The notes: generated by a model from the letters alone, not told the origin. A stretch of 52,054 nucleotides of DNA from Lentilactobacillus farraginis DSM 18382 = JCM 14108 (GCF_000583655.1 NZ_BAKI01000013.1:1-52054), one strand, 5' to 3'. Shown: positions 8,449-18,192, counted from the first letter of the stretch. Numbers and translations are program-made.

Positions 8449-8490
8449 AGTTTTTACTTATCGATTTAAACCGATATGAATTGATGATTA

Positions 8491-8520
8491 TGTGGCACTT
8501 TTGGAAAGTGCCACAGTTTT
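8491..8520. terminator. Hairpin between rplL and mprF, terminator-like
   Basis: TGTGGCACTTT (8491-8501) and AAAGTGCCACA (8505-8515) form a perfect 11-bp stem with a 3-base loop, followed by GTTTT. It may be a second terminator or a processing site. The remaining bases up to 8650 hold no gene. Confidence 0.55.
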
Positions 8521-8659
8521 AGAATTACTTGTCGTTGTAATCTTTAAGTAAGGGCTGTTCATTTATTATTTCGTCGATAACTTTGGTTTAAAGGGCATAA
8601 GAATTGCTCATTTTTAAGGGTTCAGTTATTAACCTTCCAATAAATCCAGTGGTCTACTC

Positions 8660-8688
8660 TTGTTATCCAAGGTATTAGTTGGCATAAT
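8660..8688 (+). promoter_or_regulatory. Promoter of mprF
   Basis: TTGTTA (8660-8665), 17 bases, CATAAT (8683-8688). A transcript starting near 8695 leaves a leader of about 24 bases. Confidence 0.5.
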
Positions 8689-8718
8689 AAAGCAAGATAT
8701 CTATTTGGGGTGAGTTAT

Positions 8719-11286
8719 TTGGCAAAATTAAAAGCCTTTCTTGATAAACGAATGACATTGATTAAATTACTGTTTGTTTTTTCAGTATTGATTTTTGTAG
8801 TTCGTCAGTTGGCAAAAATTATTCGGCAAGTAAATGGGGAAGCGTTTAAACAGGTCTTGGAAAGCCAATCCAACGGCTCGTTGTTACTTATGTTGGTAGT
8901 TGGCTTCGTTTCAATTTTACCAATGTTAATTTACGACTTTTCAATTGTTAGATTTTTACCAACCCATTTTTCACCGTGGTACATTGTTCGAAGTGGTTGG
9001 GTTGTGAACACGTTTACCAATCTGCTGGGCTTTGGCGGCCTGCTGGGAGCTAGTCTGCGAGCGCATTTTTATGGCAAGGGTGCTTCCCGTAAGCAAATTG
9101 TTTATGCAATCTCTAAAGTAGCATTATTTTTGATTTCCGGCTTATCGTTGTTATGCTTGGCTGCACTGGTTATGATTTTTGGCTTTGGAATTGGTCAGAC
9201 GTTTTCACACTATTGGATCTGGCTGTTGGGTGGCGCCAGCTATTTTCCAGCTGTCTTTCTTTTTACTAAGTTGAATCGGTCTGATTTTTTTGATGATTTG
9301 TCAACTAACCAGGAGTTGATTATGGCGACCGGTTCATTACTGGAATGGTCGAGTGCCCTTGGCTTTTTCATTTTAGTTGGCTATTTAATGGATTTGCCGA
9401 TTGACTTCGCGGCTGTTATTCCGATTTTTGTGGTTGCCAACGTTGCCGGAGTTGTTTCGATGATTCCGGGTGGCCTAGGTTCATTCGATATTTTTATTAT
9501 TATCGGTTTGGGATTCATTGGTGTTAATCGAAGTGACGCGTTAGTTTGGATTCTATTGTATCGGACTTTCTATTATCTGGTGCCATTTATCGTTGGTACG
9601 GCGCTGTTTGTTCATGATACCGGCCATAAGATCAATACTTTTTTGGATGGCTTGCCAAAAATCTTGGTGCGGCGGTTTGCACAGGTACTGCTTACTATTT
9701 TTATGTACTTTTCCGGTATTATGATGCTGCTTTTCGCGACGGTTCCCAACGTGGTAATTGTGAATCGGTTGTACATTCGACTATTTCCGTATTCCATCTT
9801 TTTCGTCAGCCATGTAATGAATATTATTGTGGCCTTTTTACTGATTGGTTTGGCAAGCGGTATCTGGGCCAAAACGAAGCGGGCTTTTTGGCCAACGGTG
9901 ATTGTTTTAATTATTTCAATTTTAAATACGTGGCTCAATGAGGCTTTTACCTGGCGGATGATTACGTTATTTGTGATTATTTTAGTAATCCTTTGGTTAT
10001 CAAGAAGCGTGCTTTATCGTGATCGAATGGCCAATTCATGGGGGGTCCTGTTGTTTAATGGATCACTGTTTATTGTAACGTTTATCGGCTATACCCTCGT
10101 TGGGATTGCGGCTAATCCGCACACGCCGTTGCACTTTGATAAAGCCTATCTGTTTCCTTCCCAGGCGGCTTGGCTGGTGGGCTTTGTCGGCCTGGTAATT
10201 GCTTTGCTGGTCTTATTTGCAGTCAACCGTTATCTGACCGCTAATCGGCCGTCATGGCTGTACCAGCCGTTTGACGCGCAAAGAGTTCGGCAGGTTATTC
10301 GAACATTTGGCGGTAATGAGAATAGTCACCTGGCATTTTTACGGGATAAAAAACTGTATTTTTATCAGGAAAACGGTCAGGATCAAGTATTCTTTATGTT
10401 TCGAAAAACGGCGGATAAAATCCTGATTATGGGCGAACCGGTTGGCAATCGGGAGAAGTTTGCAATTGCCATCGACAGCTTTATGACCGAAGCGGATCAG
10501 CAAGGTTACAAATTATTGTTTTACGAGATTAACGAGGCGTTAACGATGCGGCTTCACGAAATTGGTTTTGATTTTATTAAAACCGGTGAAGATGGGCTGG
10601 TTGATGTGACAAAGTTCACGCTTAGCGGTAAGCGGCATCGCGGCGAGCGGGCATTGATTAATAAATTTAATCGGGAAGGCTATCAGTTTGAACTACTTCA
10701 GCCACCTTTCAGCAGCTCGTTAATGGCGGAATTAAAACAAGTTTCTGATGACTGGCTGGATAAACGACCTGAAAAGGGGTTCTCACTTGGCTTTTTTGAT
10801 GAAGCGTATTTAAATGAATCACCAATTGCGGTAATGAAAAACCCGGAAGGCGCCATTGTCGCTTTTGCAAATTTAATGCCGGATGGGAATCACGAAGTAA
10901 CGTCAATTGATTTGATGCGATCTTCGTCCAAAGCACCTTCGGGCGTTATGGACGGTATTTTGGTTAATCTGTACTTCCAAGCTCGCGATGCCGGCTATCA
11001 TTATTTTGATTTGGGCATGTCGCCATTGTCCAACGTTGGGACTTCCCGCTTTAGCTTTACCCAGGAACGAATTGTCCATTTGATCTATGAATACGGCTAT
11101 AAGCTATACAGCTTTGAAGGATTGCGGTCTTACAAGAATAAATACGTGGACGAGTGGGAGCCTAAGTACATTGCATATTATCGGGGGAATGCCTTGGTAT
11201 TTGCGGTTCTCCAGATTTTACCAATTATCAATCGACCTCAAAGAAGAATTCGGATTGGCTGGTTAAAATGGCTGATTGCCGATTAG
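8719..11286 (+). CDS. mprF: Phosphatidylglycerol lysyltransferase / lipid flippase MprF
   Basis: An 855-residue integral membrane protein. The N-terminal part (to about residue 510) is a series of membrane segments of the flippase domain; the C-terminal part (about 515-850) is the cytosolic DUF2156 domain that transfers an amino acid from aminoacyl-tRNA to phosphatidylglycerol. Making the membrane more positive gives resistance to cationic antimicrobial peptides. TTG 8719 is preferred because GGGGTGA ends 5-6 bases before it; GTG 8710 is an in-frame alternative. The amino acid used cannot be told from sequence. Confidence 0.93.
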   Translation: MAKLKAFLDKRMTLIKLLFVFSVLIFVVRQLAKIIRQVNGEAFKQVLESQSNGSLLLMLVVGFVSILPMLIYDFSIVRFLPTHFSPWYIVRSGWVVNTFTNLLGFGGLLGASLRAHFYGKGASRKQIVYAISKVALFLISGLSLLCLAALVMIFGFGIGQTFSHYWIWLLGGASYFPAVFLFTKLNRSDFFDDLSTNQELIMATGSLLEWSSALGFFILVGYLMDLPIDFAAVIPIFVVANVAGVVSMIPGGLGSFDIFIIIGLGFIGVNRSDALVWILLYRTFYYLVPFIVGTALFVHDTGHKINTFLDGLPKILVRRFAQVLLTIFMYFSGIMMLLFATVPNVVIVNRLYIRLFPYSIFFVSHVMNIIVAFLLIGLASGIWAKTKRAFWPTVIVLIISILNTWLNEAFTWRMITLFVIILVILWLSRSVLYRDRMANSWGVLLFNGSLFIVTFIGYTLVGIAANPHTPLHFDKAYLFPSQAAWLVGFVGLVIALLVLFAVNRYLTANRPSWLYQPFDAQRVRQVIRTFGGNENSHLAFLRDKKLYFYQENGQDQVFFMFRKTADKILIMGEPVGNREKFAIAIDSFMTEADQQGYKLLFYEINEALTMRLHEIGFDFIKTGEDGLVDVTKFTLSGKRHRGERALINKFNREGYQFELLQPPFSSSLMAELKQVSDDWLDKRPEKGFSLGFFDEAYLNESPIAVMKNPEGAIVAFANLMPDGNHEVTSIDLMRSSSKAPSGVMDGILVNLYFQARDAGYHYFDLGMSPLSNVGTSRFSFTQERIVHLIYEYGYKLYSFEGLRSYKNKYVDEWEPKYIAYYRGNALVFAVLQILPIINRPQRRIRIGWLKWLIAD

Positions 11287-11300
11287 CTAATAAACGTAAA

Positions 11301-11403
11301 AAGAATGGGAAAAAAGGCGGTTAACTTCCAGAGCATAATCGAATTATCCGAATACTTCGGATTTGAATGTTTGGATAATTCGATTATGTGGCAGGAAGTT
11401 GCC
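11301..11403. repeat. Dispersed palindromic intergenic repeat, copy 1
   Basis: A long imperfect hairpin with a perfect 16-bp core: 11334-11349 (CATAATCGAATTATCC) against 11373-11388, and outer arms AACTTCC (11323-11329) and GGAAGTT (11394-11400). The same element, roughly 80% identical by eye, occurs at 18191-18292 after galT. An open frame of 67 codons crosses it but is only a by-product. Confidence 0.75.
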
Positions 11404-11446
11404 TCTCGGCGCACGTTCTCATTCGGTAATAATCGTGATTACCCAA

Positions 11447-11488
11447 AAGAGACTGGACAAAATTACTTTTGTCTCAGTCTCTTGTTTT
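11447..11488. terminator. Bidirectional terminator between mprF and the unknown gene
   Basis: AAGAGACTGGACAAAA pairs with TTTTGTCTCAGTCTCTT around loop TTAC, with T-rich sequence after it. It separates two convergent genes. The core GACAAAATTACTTTTGTC is shared with terminators at 34.5 kb and 50.8 kb. Confidence 0.8.
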
Positions 11489-11510
11489 GTGAAAATCTAA
11501 CTGGGTAGGT

Positions 11511-12032
11511 TTAACTGTTGAACTGAACACTAACTTTTTCGTTGGGACTTGTGAAGGCATAGAAAATTCGGTTTCCCCGATGACTAATCAATGATATTTT
11601 TTTGCCCTTTATTCGAGGAGCCGGCTGACCGGCTTTTAAAACACCGTAAGTAAAGTTATTGATATGCTTTTGATTAATTCGGTTCTTAAGTTGGTAGGGC
11701 CGATTAGCATTGGCTTGACTGACTGAACTAATGTGGTACCCCGCCGCTGAATAACCACCCAAAACACGTTGACGGAGTTGAACAATCAATCGATTATCCC
11801 GTGTAAAGCCGAGAACAACCTGATCACCATGACTATCGGCGGAAAGCGCAATAACACTTTTTTTATCAACTGAACGACCACTTTTCTCCCGAGCAATCTG
11901 ATTCATCATAATCTGTGGGTCGCGGTTATGGATCAATAGGTAAAGTGACCCACTCAGGCTTAGCAATAGACATATCAAAATAAAAGTCGGAAACTTCCAA
12001 TGAATGGGAGCCCGGGGGACTGATTGTTCCAA
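11511..12032 (-). CDS. Membrane-anchored extracytoplasmic protein of unknown function
   Basis: I do not recognise a family. The 173-residue product has a short basic N-terminus and one hydrophobic segment (about residues 14-34), with no lipobox, so it is probably anchored by this helix. The remaining 140 residues would be outside the cell; they are rich in K, R, S and short beta-prone stretches (VIALSA, QVVLGF, RLIVQL, RIFYAF). It starts at TTG 12032, 8 bases after a strong AGGAGG. It stands alone between mprF and a LysR gene. Its promoter carries four 11-bp-spaced direct repeats, so it is likely controlled by an OmpR/PhoB-type response regulator. Confidence 0.75.
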   Translation of the reverse strand: MEQSVPRAPIHWKFPTFILICLLLSLSGSLYLLIHNRDPQIMMNQIAREKSGRSVDKKSVIALSADSHGDQVVLGFTRDNRLIVQLRQRVLGGYSAAGYHISSVSQANANRPYQLKNRINQKHINNFTYGVLKAGQPAPRIKGKKISLISHRGNRIFYAFTSPNEKVSVQFNS

Positions 12033-12072
12033 AAAAGACGCCTCCTAAAATAAGCAATTATAGAATAATTGT

Positions 12073-12078
12073 ATTATA
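12073..12078 (-). promoter_or_regulatory. -10 box (TATAAT) of the unknown gene
   Basis: TATAAT reads on the - strand at 12078-12073, putting the start of transcription near 12066. There is no TTGACA-like -35; the expected position lies inside the direct repeats, as at activator-dependent promoters. Confidence 0.6.
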
Positions 12079-12086
12079 AAAAATAG

Positions 12087-12126
12087 TTGTGACTTTTTTG
12101 TGAACGAATTGTGAACAGAGTGTGAC
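12087..12126 (-). promoter_or_regulatory. Four direct repeats with an exact 11-bp period (response-regulator box)
   Basis: On the + strand TTGTGAC, TTGTGAAC, TTGTGAAC and GTGTGAC begin at 12087, 12098, 12109 and 12120. On the coding (-) strand they read as GTCACA or TTCACA hexamers separated by 5 bases, covering about -22 to -60 from the predicted start. TTCACA fits the TT(A/C/T)A(C/T)A repeat bound by PhoP of Bacillus, and the spacing is typical of OmpR/PhoB-family regulators. Which regulator binds is inference. Confidence 0.65.
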
Positions 12127-12165
12127 GATTCTATAAAAATAATCAATAGATTTTCATGAAAAAAC

Positions 12166-13052
12166 TTATTGATGGGCTAAAATCTGCTTAATAACAGCAG
12201 CGAGTTGCTGATACTGCTTTTCGTAATAACTTTGCTTCTGAAAGACCATACTTAATGTTCTGGTAATGGTAAAATCAGCGAGGTGAAGTTCTTTTAAGCG
12301 GTGCTGTTCAAGCTGTTGCGGCAGCAAAGCATGGTACATGAAACTAATACCCAAATTTGATTCCAATAGCCCCATGATCGTTGCCATATCACCAACCGTA
12401 ATTACTTTGGCAAAGTCGTCAACCGAACGATTCATGGTGCCCAACCAGTTTTCCAGGATTGAGCGGGTGCCTGAGCCGGCTTCTCGAAGCAGTAATGGGG
12501 ATTGCAGGCAATCTTGAAGGGTTACGGTGTCCAGCTCTGCCAGTGGATTCTTCGAATTGCAGATGGCAACAAAGCGATCTTTAAAAATTGGAATGTAATC
12601 ATAATCAGCCAGATTAAAGTTACCTTCAACCAAGCCAAACTCGATTTGGCCATTATCAATTTGGCTTAAAATTCGGTCGGTATTGGCAACCAGGCAATTT
12701 AAGTCTGTAAAACGATCGTTTATTTTTTAATAAATTGTGGCTCGACAATTGTGTTGAAGGAAAGGGTGGCACCGAATTTCAACGGTCGTTTAGCCTGTGG
12801 CTGTTGTAGATGTGCCAAAATTTGTTGACTCTTAATGGTGACACTTTCAATAAACTTTGCCAGTTGCTTACCGGCTGGTGTAATAACTAAATGGGGGCGC
12901 TCATATTTTACCAGTTCAAGTTGCAGCTCCTTTTGTAGGCTGGCAATTTGTTGAGTAACAGCAGGCTGGGTAATAAATAATTTTTGTGCCGTTTTTGTGT
13001 AGGAAGTTGTTTTGGCAAGCATTAAAAAAGTTTCGTATCGTCGATCAAGCAT
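12166..13052 (-). CDS. LysR-family transcriptional regulator (one-base frameshift as sequenced)
   Basis: Read as one gene of about 295 residues. The N-terminal helix-turn-helix (FLMLAKTTSYTKTAQKLFIT, then QPAVTQQIASLQKELQ) lies in the upstream frame, which stops at 12720. The effector-binding domain continues in another frame (FGLVEGNFNLADYDYIP, LLLREAGSGTRSILENWLG). Adding one A to the A6 run near 12724-12729 (+ strand T run) joins them as FIKKINDRFTDLNCLVAN. ATG 13052 follows GGTGGTGATG. It is divergent from the YeiH-type transporter gene, the usual arrangement for a regulator and its target. Real inactivation cannot be excluded. Confidence 0.85.
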
Positions 13053-13167
13053 TAAATCATCACCACCATAATTAGGATTATTTATATAGTTATTATACAT
13101 TATAATTTTCATTAATCACCAATCTCTGGTAATATTTTAAAAGTAAATCAGAGACGGAGGGAATTAG

Positions 13168-14196
13168 ATGAAAAATTATGGTGTGTTACGGACGACCGGG
13201 TTCTTTATTGCATTAATTTTAACCTTGATCTGTGCACTGATTGGGAATTTTCTGGGCAGCCAACCGTATTTAAGCTTAATTGGCGCGCTGGTAATTTCTC
13301 TAATATTGGGGATGCTGTTTCAGGTATTTCGTCAGCCGGTAGCAGCTTCAAGAGAGGGAATTGGCTTTATTTCCAATAAATTTCTAAGATTAGGCATTAT
13401 TTTACTGGGCTTTAAATTAAATTTAATCGACTTGGCTTCTGCCGGCGTTAAAACGATTTTGTTGGCAGTCGTTGTTGTTTCCGGGACGGTTTCATTAACC
13501 TATTTTATTGCCCGTAAGTTCGGCGTTGAAAAAGAATTAGCTATTTTATCCGCGGGTGGAACCGGTATTTGTGGTGCGGCTGCGGTAATGGGAATTTCAC
13601 CTCAAATTAAAGTTGAGAAGCATATGCTGACTCGTCAGCGGGAAAATGAAGTAATGGCAGTGGCAGTCGTTGCGATTTTGGGAACTGTCTTTACATTGAT
13701 TGAGATCGGTCTGAAGCCACTGCTGCATTTGACACCGACGCAATTTGGCGTGATGACGGGTGCTTCACTGCACGAAATTGCCCATGCGGTTGCGGCTGGT
13801 AGTTCTGGTGGCCCGATTAGTTTGGATACGGCGATTATCACCAAGTTGTCGAGAGTGTTAATGCTGGCACCGGCGGCCTTAATTATTGGCGGTTGGTATC
13901 AACGGACAACACCGCAGCCGGCAAACCAGGAAAAGCGCCGACTGCCGATTCCGTGGTTTATGGCCGGTTTTATCCTGGCCAGCATTTTGGGAACCTTTTT
14001 ACCACTGGGTGCTTCGACACTGGCATTTTTGGTAAAAGCTGCTTATCTGTTCTTGGGAATGGCAATGGCTGCTTTGGGAATGAGCGTTAATTTCCGAGTG
14101 ATTTTCCAAAGAGGCCGTAACGTTTTTCTGGCAGCCTTTCTTTCTTCGGTAATTTTAATGACATTTACAATTATTGTCAGCAAAACATTTTTCTAA
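13168..14196 (+). CDS. YeiH/UPF0324-family membrane transporter
   Basis: A 342-residue protein with about ten membrane segments. Family signatures include LGIILLGFKLNLIDL and SAGGTGICGAAAVMGISPQI (about residues 130-149), and TGASLHEIAHAVAAG. The family is often annotated as putative sulfate exporter, but the substrate is not established. It is read divergently from a LysR regulator, as in the yeiE-yeiH pairs of enterobacteria. ATG 13168 follows CGGAGGG. A terminator follows directly. Confidence 0.88.
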   Translation: MKNYGVLRTTGFFIALILTLICALIGNFLGSQPYLSLIGALVISLILGMLFQVFRQPVAASREGIGFISNKFLRLGIILLGFKLNLIDLASAGVKTILLAVVVVSGTVSLTYFIARKFGVEKELAILSAGGTGICGAAAVMGISPQIKVEKHMLTRQRENEVMAVAVVAILGTVFTLIEIGLKPLLHLTPTQFGVMTGASLHEIAHAVAAGSSGGPISLDTAIITKLSRVLMLAPAALIIGGWYQRTTPQPANQEKRRLPIPWFMAGFILASILGTFLPLGASTLAFLVKAAYLFLGMAMAALGMSVNFRVIFQRGRNVFLAAFLSSVILMTFTIIVSKTFF

Positions 14197-14211
14197 AGAT
14201 ACAAATAAAAG

Positions 14212-14250
14212 ATGATTGACAGTCAAATAGGCTGGTCAATCATTTTTATT
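14212..14250 (+). terminator. Terminator of the yeiH-like gene
   Basis: ATGATTGAC (14212-14220) and GTCAATCAT (14235-14243) form a perfect 9-bp stem, followed by TTTTATTTT. Confidence 0.85.
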
Positions 14251-14332
14251 TTGGCCAGTTTTAGAATTTAAAAATCTTCATTAATGGATTTACCTAATTT
14301 TTACCAAGCTTAAATAAAAATATCCGCAAAAA

Positions 14333-14346
14333 ATTAAGCGCTTCCA
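14333..14346. promoter_or_regulatory. Candidate CcpA site (cre) upstream of gal, distal
   Basis: ATTAAGCGCTTCCA shares the AAGCGCTT core with the cre consensus but differs at both ends. It lies 177 bases before galK. A short hairpin ATCGGC/GCCGAT follows. Weak evidence. The rest of 14251-14450 shows no gene. Confidence 0.3.
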
Positions 14347-14450
14347 TCGGCTTGTGAAATTAGCCGATAGTAGCACTTTAAATTCTATTGTATCAACCAT
14401 CATAGTACCTAATAAATTGAGCAAATGATTAAAAAATAAAACGGCGGTGG

Positions 14451-14498
14451 TTGACAACGTTACCAAAATGCGGTAACTTGTATTTGAGTAAAGTTTAC
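14451..14498 (+). promoter_or_regulatory. gal operon promoter region with inverted repeat and cre-like site
   Basis: TTGACA (14451-14456) is a consensus -35; the -10 is unclear (TAACTT at 14474 would be correctly spaced). Overlapping it are TGACAACGTTACCA (14452-14465), which fits the minimal cre pattern TG-N4-CG-N4-CA, and a large dyad ACAACGTTACC (14454-14464) / GGTAACTTGT (14472-14481). A second small dyad GTAAAGTTTAC lies at 14488-14498. These suggest catabolite control plus a LacI/GalR-type repressor; the regulator gene is not in the window. Confidence 0.5.
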
Positions 14499-14522
14499 TA
14501 AAATATAAAGGGATGACAAATA

Positions 14523-15688
14523 ATGCTTTCTGATGATGTAAAGAAGATTTTCAATGATAAATTTGGATATGATTCAGGTCGGACTTTTTTCTCACCCGGT
14601 CGAATTAATTTGATTGGTGAGTATACTGATTTTAACGGCGGTCACGTTTTTCCATGTGCAATCAGTATGGGAATTTATGGGGCTTACGGTGCCCGGGACG
14701 ATAATAAAGTCCGGGTCTTTTCCCAAAACGTGGCTGATCAGGGAATTATTGAATTTTCCTTAGATGACTTGGCTTACAGCAAAGCTGATGGTTGGGCAAG
14801 TTATCCTAAAGGCATGATCGCTCAGATTATTGACCATGGTCATCAATTAACCCACGGGTTTGACTTGGCGGTTGATGGTAATCTGCCTGATGCGGCTGGT
14901 CTTTCATCGTCGGCTTGTATTGAGTTGTTAACTGCTGAAATTGTTAATGATGTTTTTGACTTTGACATTGATGAAGTTGATTTGGTTAAGTACGGTCAAT
15001 TGGTTGAAAATAAGTATTTAGGCCTGCAAACAGGTATCATGGACCAGTTTGCAATCGGAATGGGCAAAGCCAACCAGGCAATTCTGCTTGATACGAACAC
15101 ATTGGATTATGACTATGTGCCGGTTGAAATGGGTGATCGGGTTGTCGTAATCATGAATACCAAGAAGCACCGAGAGCTGCAAGACTCCAAGTATAATGAA
15201 CGACGGGCGGAATGTGAAGAAGCTTGAAACGTCTGCAAACTAAACTGCCAATTAAGACACTTGGTGATTTAAGCGAATCTGAATTTGATGAAAACAGTTA
15301 TTTGATTAACGATGATACTTTGATTCGCCGGGCTCGTCACGCGGTCTTTGAAAATCAACGGACACTAAAGGCCAAAGATGCCTTGGTTAACAACAACTTG
15401 GAGGAATTCGGCAAGTTGATAAACGCTTCTCATATTTCGTTACATTATGATTTTGAAGTAACCGGTAAGGAACTGGATACCTTGGCAGAAACTGCTTGGC
15501 GCCAACCGGGTGTTATTGGTGCCCGAATGACCGGTGCCGGTTTTGGCGGTTGTGCAATTGCAATCGTTGATCGTGACCAGGTAGATGCTTTCAAGAAGAA
15601 TGTTGGTGAGGTTTACGAAAAGGAAATTGGCCATCCGGCAGAATTCTACATTGCTGAAATTTCAGATGGTCCAAAAGAGATTGAGTAA
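14523..15688 (+). CDS. galK: Galactokinase (one-base frameshift as sequenced)
   Basis: Phosphorylates galactose to galactose-1-phosphate, first step of the Leloir pathway. Reconstructed length is 388 residues, normal for the family. Visible are the galactokinase signature GRINLIGEYTDFNGGHVFP (about residues 25-43), the ATP-binding motif LPDAAGLSSSACIE (about 122-135) and the C-terminal GARMTGAGFGGCAI. The frame breaks at GAAGCTTGAAA near 15224-15228; one extra T (GCTTTG) restores EEALKRLQTKL and opens the whole second half. It leads galE and galT, with galE 31 bases downstream. Confidence 0.93.
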
Positions 15689-15719
15689 TCAGTTTTATTG
15701 AGAAGGAGAGGATTATAAG

Positions 15720-16724
15720 ATGGCAATTTTAGTATTAGGTGGTGCCGGTTACATCGGATCACACACGGTTGATCGATTAATTGAAAAGGGTTATGACGTT
15801 GCAGTGGTCGATAATTTAGTAACCGGTCACCGGGCTGCGGTTAATCCAAAAGCGCGGTTCTATGAAGGCGATGTCCGTGACAAAACCTTTTTGAGCGGTG
15901 TCTTTGATAAAGAAGATGTTGAAGGTGTGATCCATTTCGCTGCCTTTTCCGTTGTTCCGGAGTCCATGGCAAAACCACTTAAGTATTTTGACAACAATAC
16001 CTATGGCATGATTAGTTTATTGGAAGTTATGAACGCGCATCACGTTAACAAAATTGTCTTTTCTTCAACGGCGGCCACTTATGGTGAGCCAAAGCATATT
16101 CCAATTAGGGAAACGGATCCCCAAGTACCGACCAACCCCTATGGCGAAAGCAAATTGGCCATGGAAAAAATTATGCACTGGAGTGACGTTGCATACGGCA
16201 TTAAATTTGTCGCACTACGTTACTTCAACGTTGCCGGTGCTAAACCAGATGGTTCAATCGGTGAAGATCACCACCCGGAAACCCACTTGGTTCCGATTAT
16301 TTTGCAGGTTGCTGCGGGTGAACGCGACGAGCTGACGATTTTTGGTGATGATTATGACACTAAAGATGGGACCAATGTTCGGGATTATGTTCACGTGCTT
16401 GATTTGGCAGATGCCCATATTCTGGCTTTGAAATATTTACAGGCCGGTCATGATAGCGATGCCTTTAACCTGGGTTCATCAACTGGTTTTTCCAACAAGG
16501 AAATATTGGAAGCTGCCCGGGATGTTACCGGCAAGCCGATTCCCGCAAAAATGGGTCCCCGACGTGCCGGCGATCCAAGCACATTAATTGCTGCCAGTGA
16601 TAAAGCACGAAAAGTTCTTGGATGGGATCCGCAATTCGATGATGTTCACGAAATTATCAAAACCGCTTGGAACTGGAAAGAAACCCACCCTAAGGGCTAC
16701 GATGATCGGAAAGGAAATAAGTGA
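15720..16724 (+). CDS. galE: UDP-glucose 4-epimerase
   Basis: Interconverts UDP-galactose and UDP-glucose using bound NAD. The 334-residue extended short-chain dehydrogenase has the Rossmann motif [10 protein letters not shown] (about residues 7-16), a catalytic serine in SSTAATYGE and the Y141-x3-K145 pair (NPYGESK). AAGGAGAGG precedes ATG 15720. Its stop codon overlaps the first possible galT start, so galE and galT are translationally coupled. Confidence 0.97.
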   Translation: MAILVLGGAGYIGSHTVDRLIEKGYDVAVVDNLVTGHRAAVNPKARFYEGDVRDKTFLSGVFDKEDVEGVIHFAAFSVVPESMAKPLKYFDNNTYGMISLLEVMNAHHVNKIVFSSTAATYGEPKHIPIRETDPQVPTNPYGESKLAMEKIMHWSDVAYGIKFVALRYFNVAGAKPDGSIGEDHHPETHLVPIILQVAAGERDELTIFGDDYDTKDGTNVRDYVHVLDLADAHILALKYLQAGHDSDAFNLGSSTGFSNKEILEAARDVTGKPIPAKMGPRRAGDPSTLIAASDKARKVLGWDPQFDDVHEIIKTAWNWKETHPKGYDDRKGNK

Positions 16725-16726
16725 AG

Positions 16727-18192
16727 ATGAGTCAATCAGCAGTTGAAAAATTTGTCAATTTAATTATTGAATCAGATTCGCCTTACAAGGATGTTGATCG
16801 AATTTACGTTACCAATTTGGTCTTTCGGTTAATTGGTGACGGGTTTGGCGAAACGGTTGATCATAACGCACCGGTAGATTTGGCCAATGATCTGGTTGAG
16901 CTGGCGATCAAGCACGGCAAAATTGAAGATTCAATTACCGAACGTGAAATCCTTGAGGATCAGTTGATGGACCTGCTGACACCGATTCCTTCCAAAGTAA
17001 ATGAGCTGTTTTGGAATAAGTATCAGCAGTCACCTGAAAAAGCAACTGATTACTTTTATCAACTTAGTCAAAATAATGATTATATTAAGACACGGGCCAT
17101 TGCTAAAAATATTTCCTACAAGGCTGAAACAGACTATGGCGATCTGGAAATTACCATTAATTTATCGAAACCGGAAAAGGACCCTAAGGCAATCGCGGCA
17201 GCCGGCAAAAAGAAGGCCTCTGGATATCCGGTCGGACCACTGGCAATTGAAAATGAAGGTTACCTGGGCCGGTTAGGTTATCCCGCCAGAAGTAATCATC
17301 GGGTCATTCGAATGATGATCGGTGGTCAGCCATGGGGCTTTCAATATTCGCCATACGCCTACTTTGGTGAACACGCTATTTTCTTGAACCAAAAGCATGT
17401 CCCGATGAAGATTAATCAACAGACCTTTGTTAATTTGATGGATATTATCAAACAGCTGCCACACTACTTTGTTGGCAGTAACGCAGACCTGCCAATTGTC
17501 GGCGGTTCGCTATTGGCTCAGGACCACTATCAGGCGGCCGCCATACTTTCCCAATGATGAAAGCCGGAATTGATCGAAGCATTGATTTGGGCATTGACGG
17601 CTTAAAAGCCGGGATTGTGAAATGGCCAATGGCAACGATTCGGTTTCAAAGCGAAGACGTCAATCAGGTAATTGTCGCGGCAACCAAGATTGCGGATACT
17701 TGGAAAGATTACTCGGATGAATCAGTTGATATTCGGGCTTATACCGATGGTACTCGGCACCATACCGTTACCCCGATTGCTTACAAGCAGGGTGATTTAT
17801 ACACGTTGGACGTCGTTCTTCGGGATAATCAGACCTCTAAGCAATATCCCGATGGTATTTTCCATCCACATAAAGATGTGCAACATATCAAGAAAGAAAA
17901 TATCGGGCTGATCGAAGTGATGGGGCGAGCAATCCTGCCGGCGCGTCTCAAGACCGAAATGAAAGAAGTCGAGAAGTATCTGTTGGGCCAGGCTAATGAA
18001 ATGGCTGATTATCACAAAGCCTGGGCAGATGAGTTGAAAACGCGTTACGATTTTACACAAAACAATGTTGAAAAAATTGTTGATAAAGAAATCGGTTTGG
18101 TATTTGCCAGGGTGCTGGAAGATGCCGGCGTATATAAATGGAACGAAACGGGACAGGCTGCATTTGACCGGTTTGTTCAAAAGTTAAAATAA
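16727..18192 (+). CDS. galT: Galactose-1-phosphate uridylyltransferase, type 2 (one-base frameshift as sequenced)
   Basis: Transfers UMP from UDP-glucose to galactose-1-phosphate. The reconstructed 488 residues match the long Firmicutes form. The frame breaks in the most conserved block: at 17533-17534 one extra G turns CAGGCGGCC into CAGGGCGGCC and restores the family motif HYQGGRHTFPMMKAGID. Downstream, RHHTVTPIA is in frame. ATG 16727 is preferred; GTG 16721 overlaps the galE stop. It completes the gal operon, and the dispersed repeat copy 2 follows it. Confidence 0.93.

Noticed and set aside
8536..8625. TTTAAGG-type repeats before mprF as a regulator array
   Set aside because: Three loose copies at 8543, 8587 and 8613 with unequal spacing; likely chance in AT-rich DNA.
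11305..11508. Open frame of 67 codons after mprF
   Set aside because: It runs through the palindromic repeat and the terminator, has no ribosome binding site, and copy 2 of the repeat does not keep the frame.
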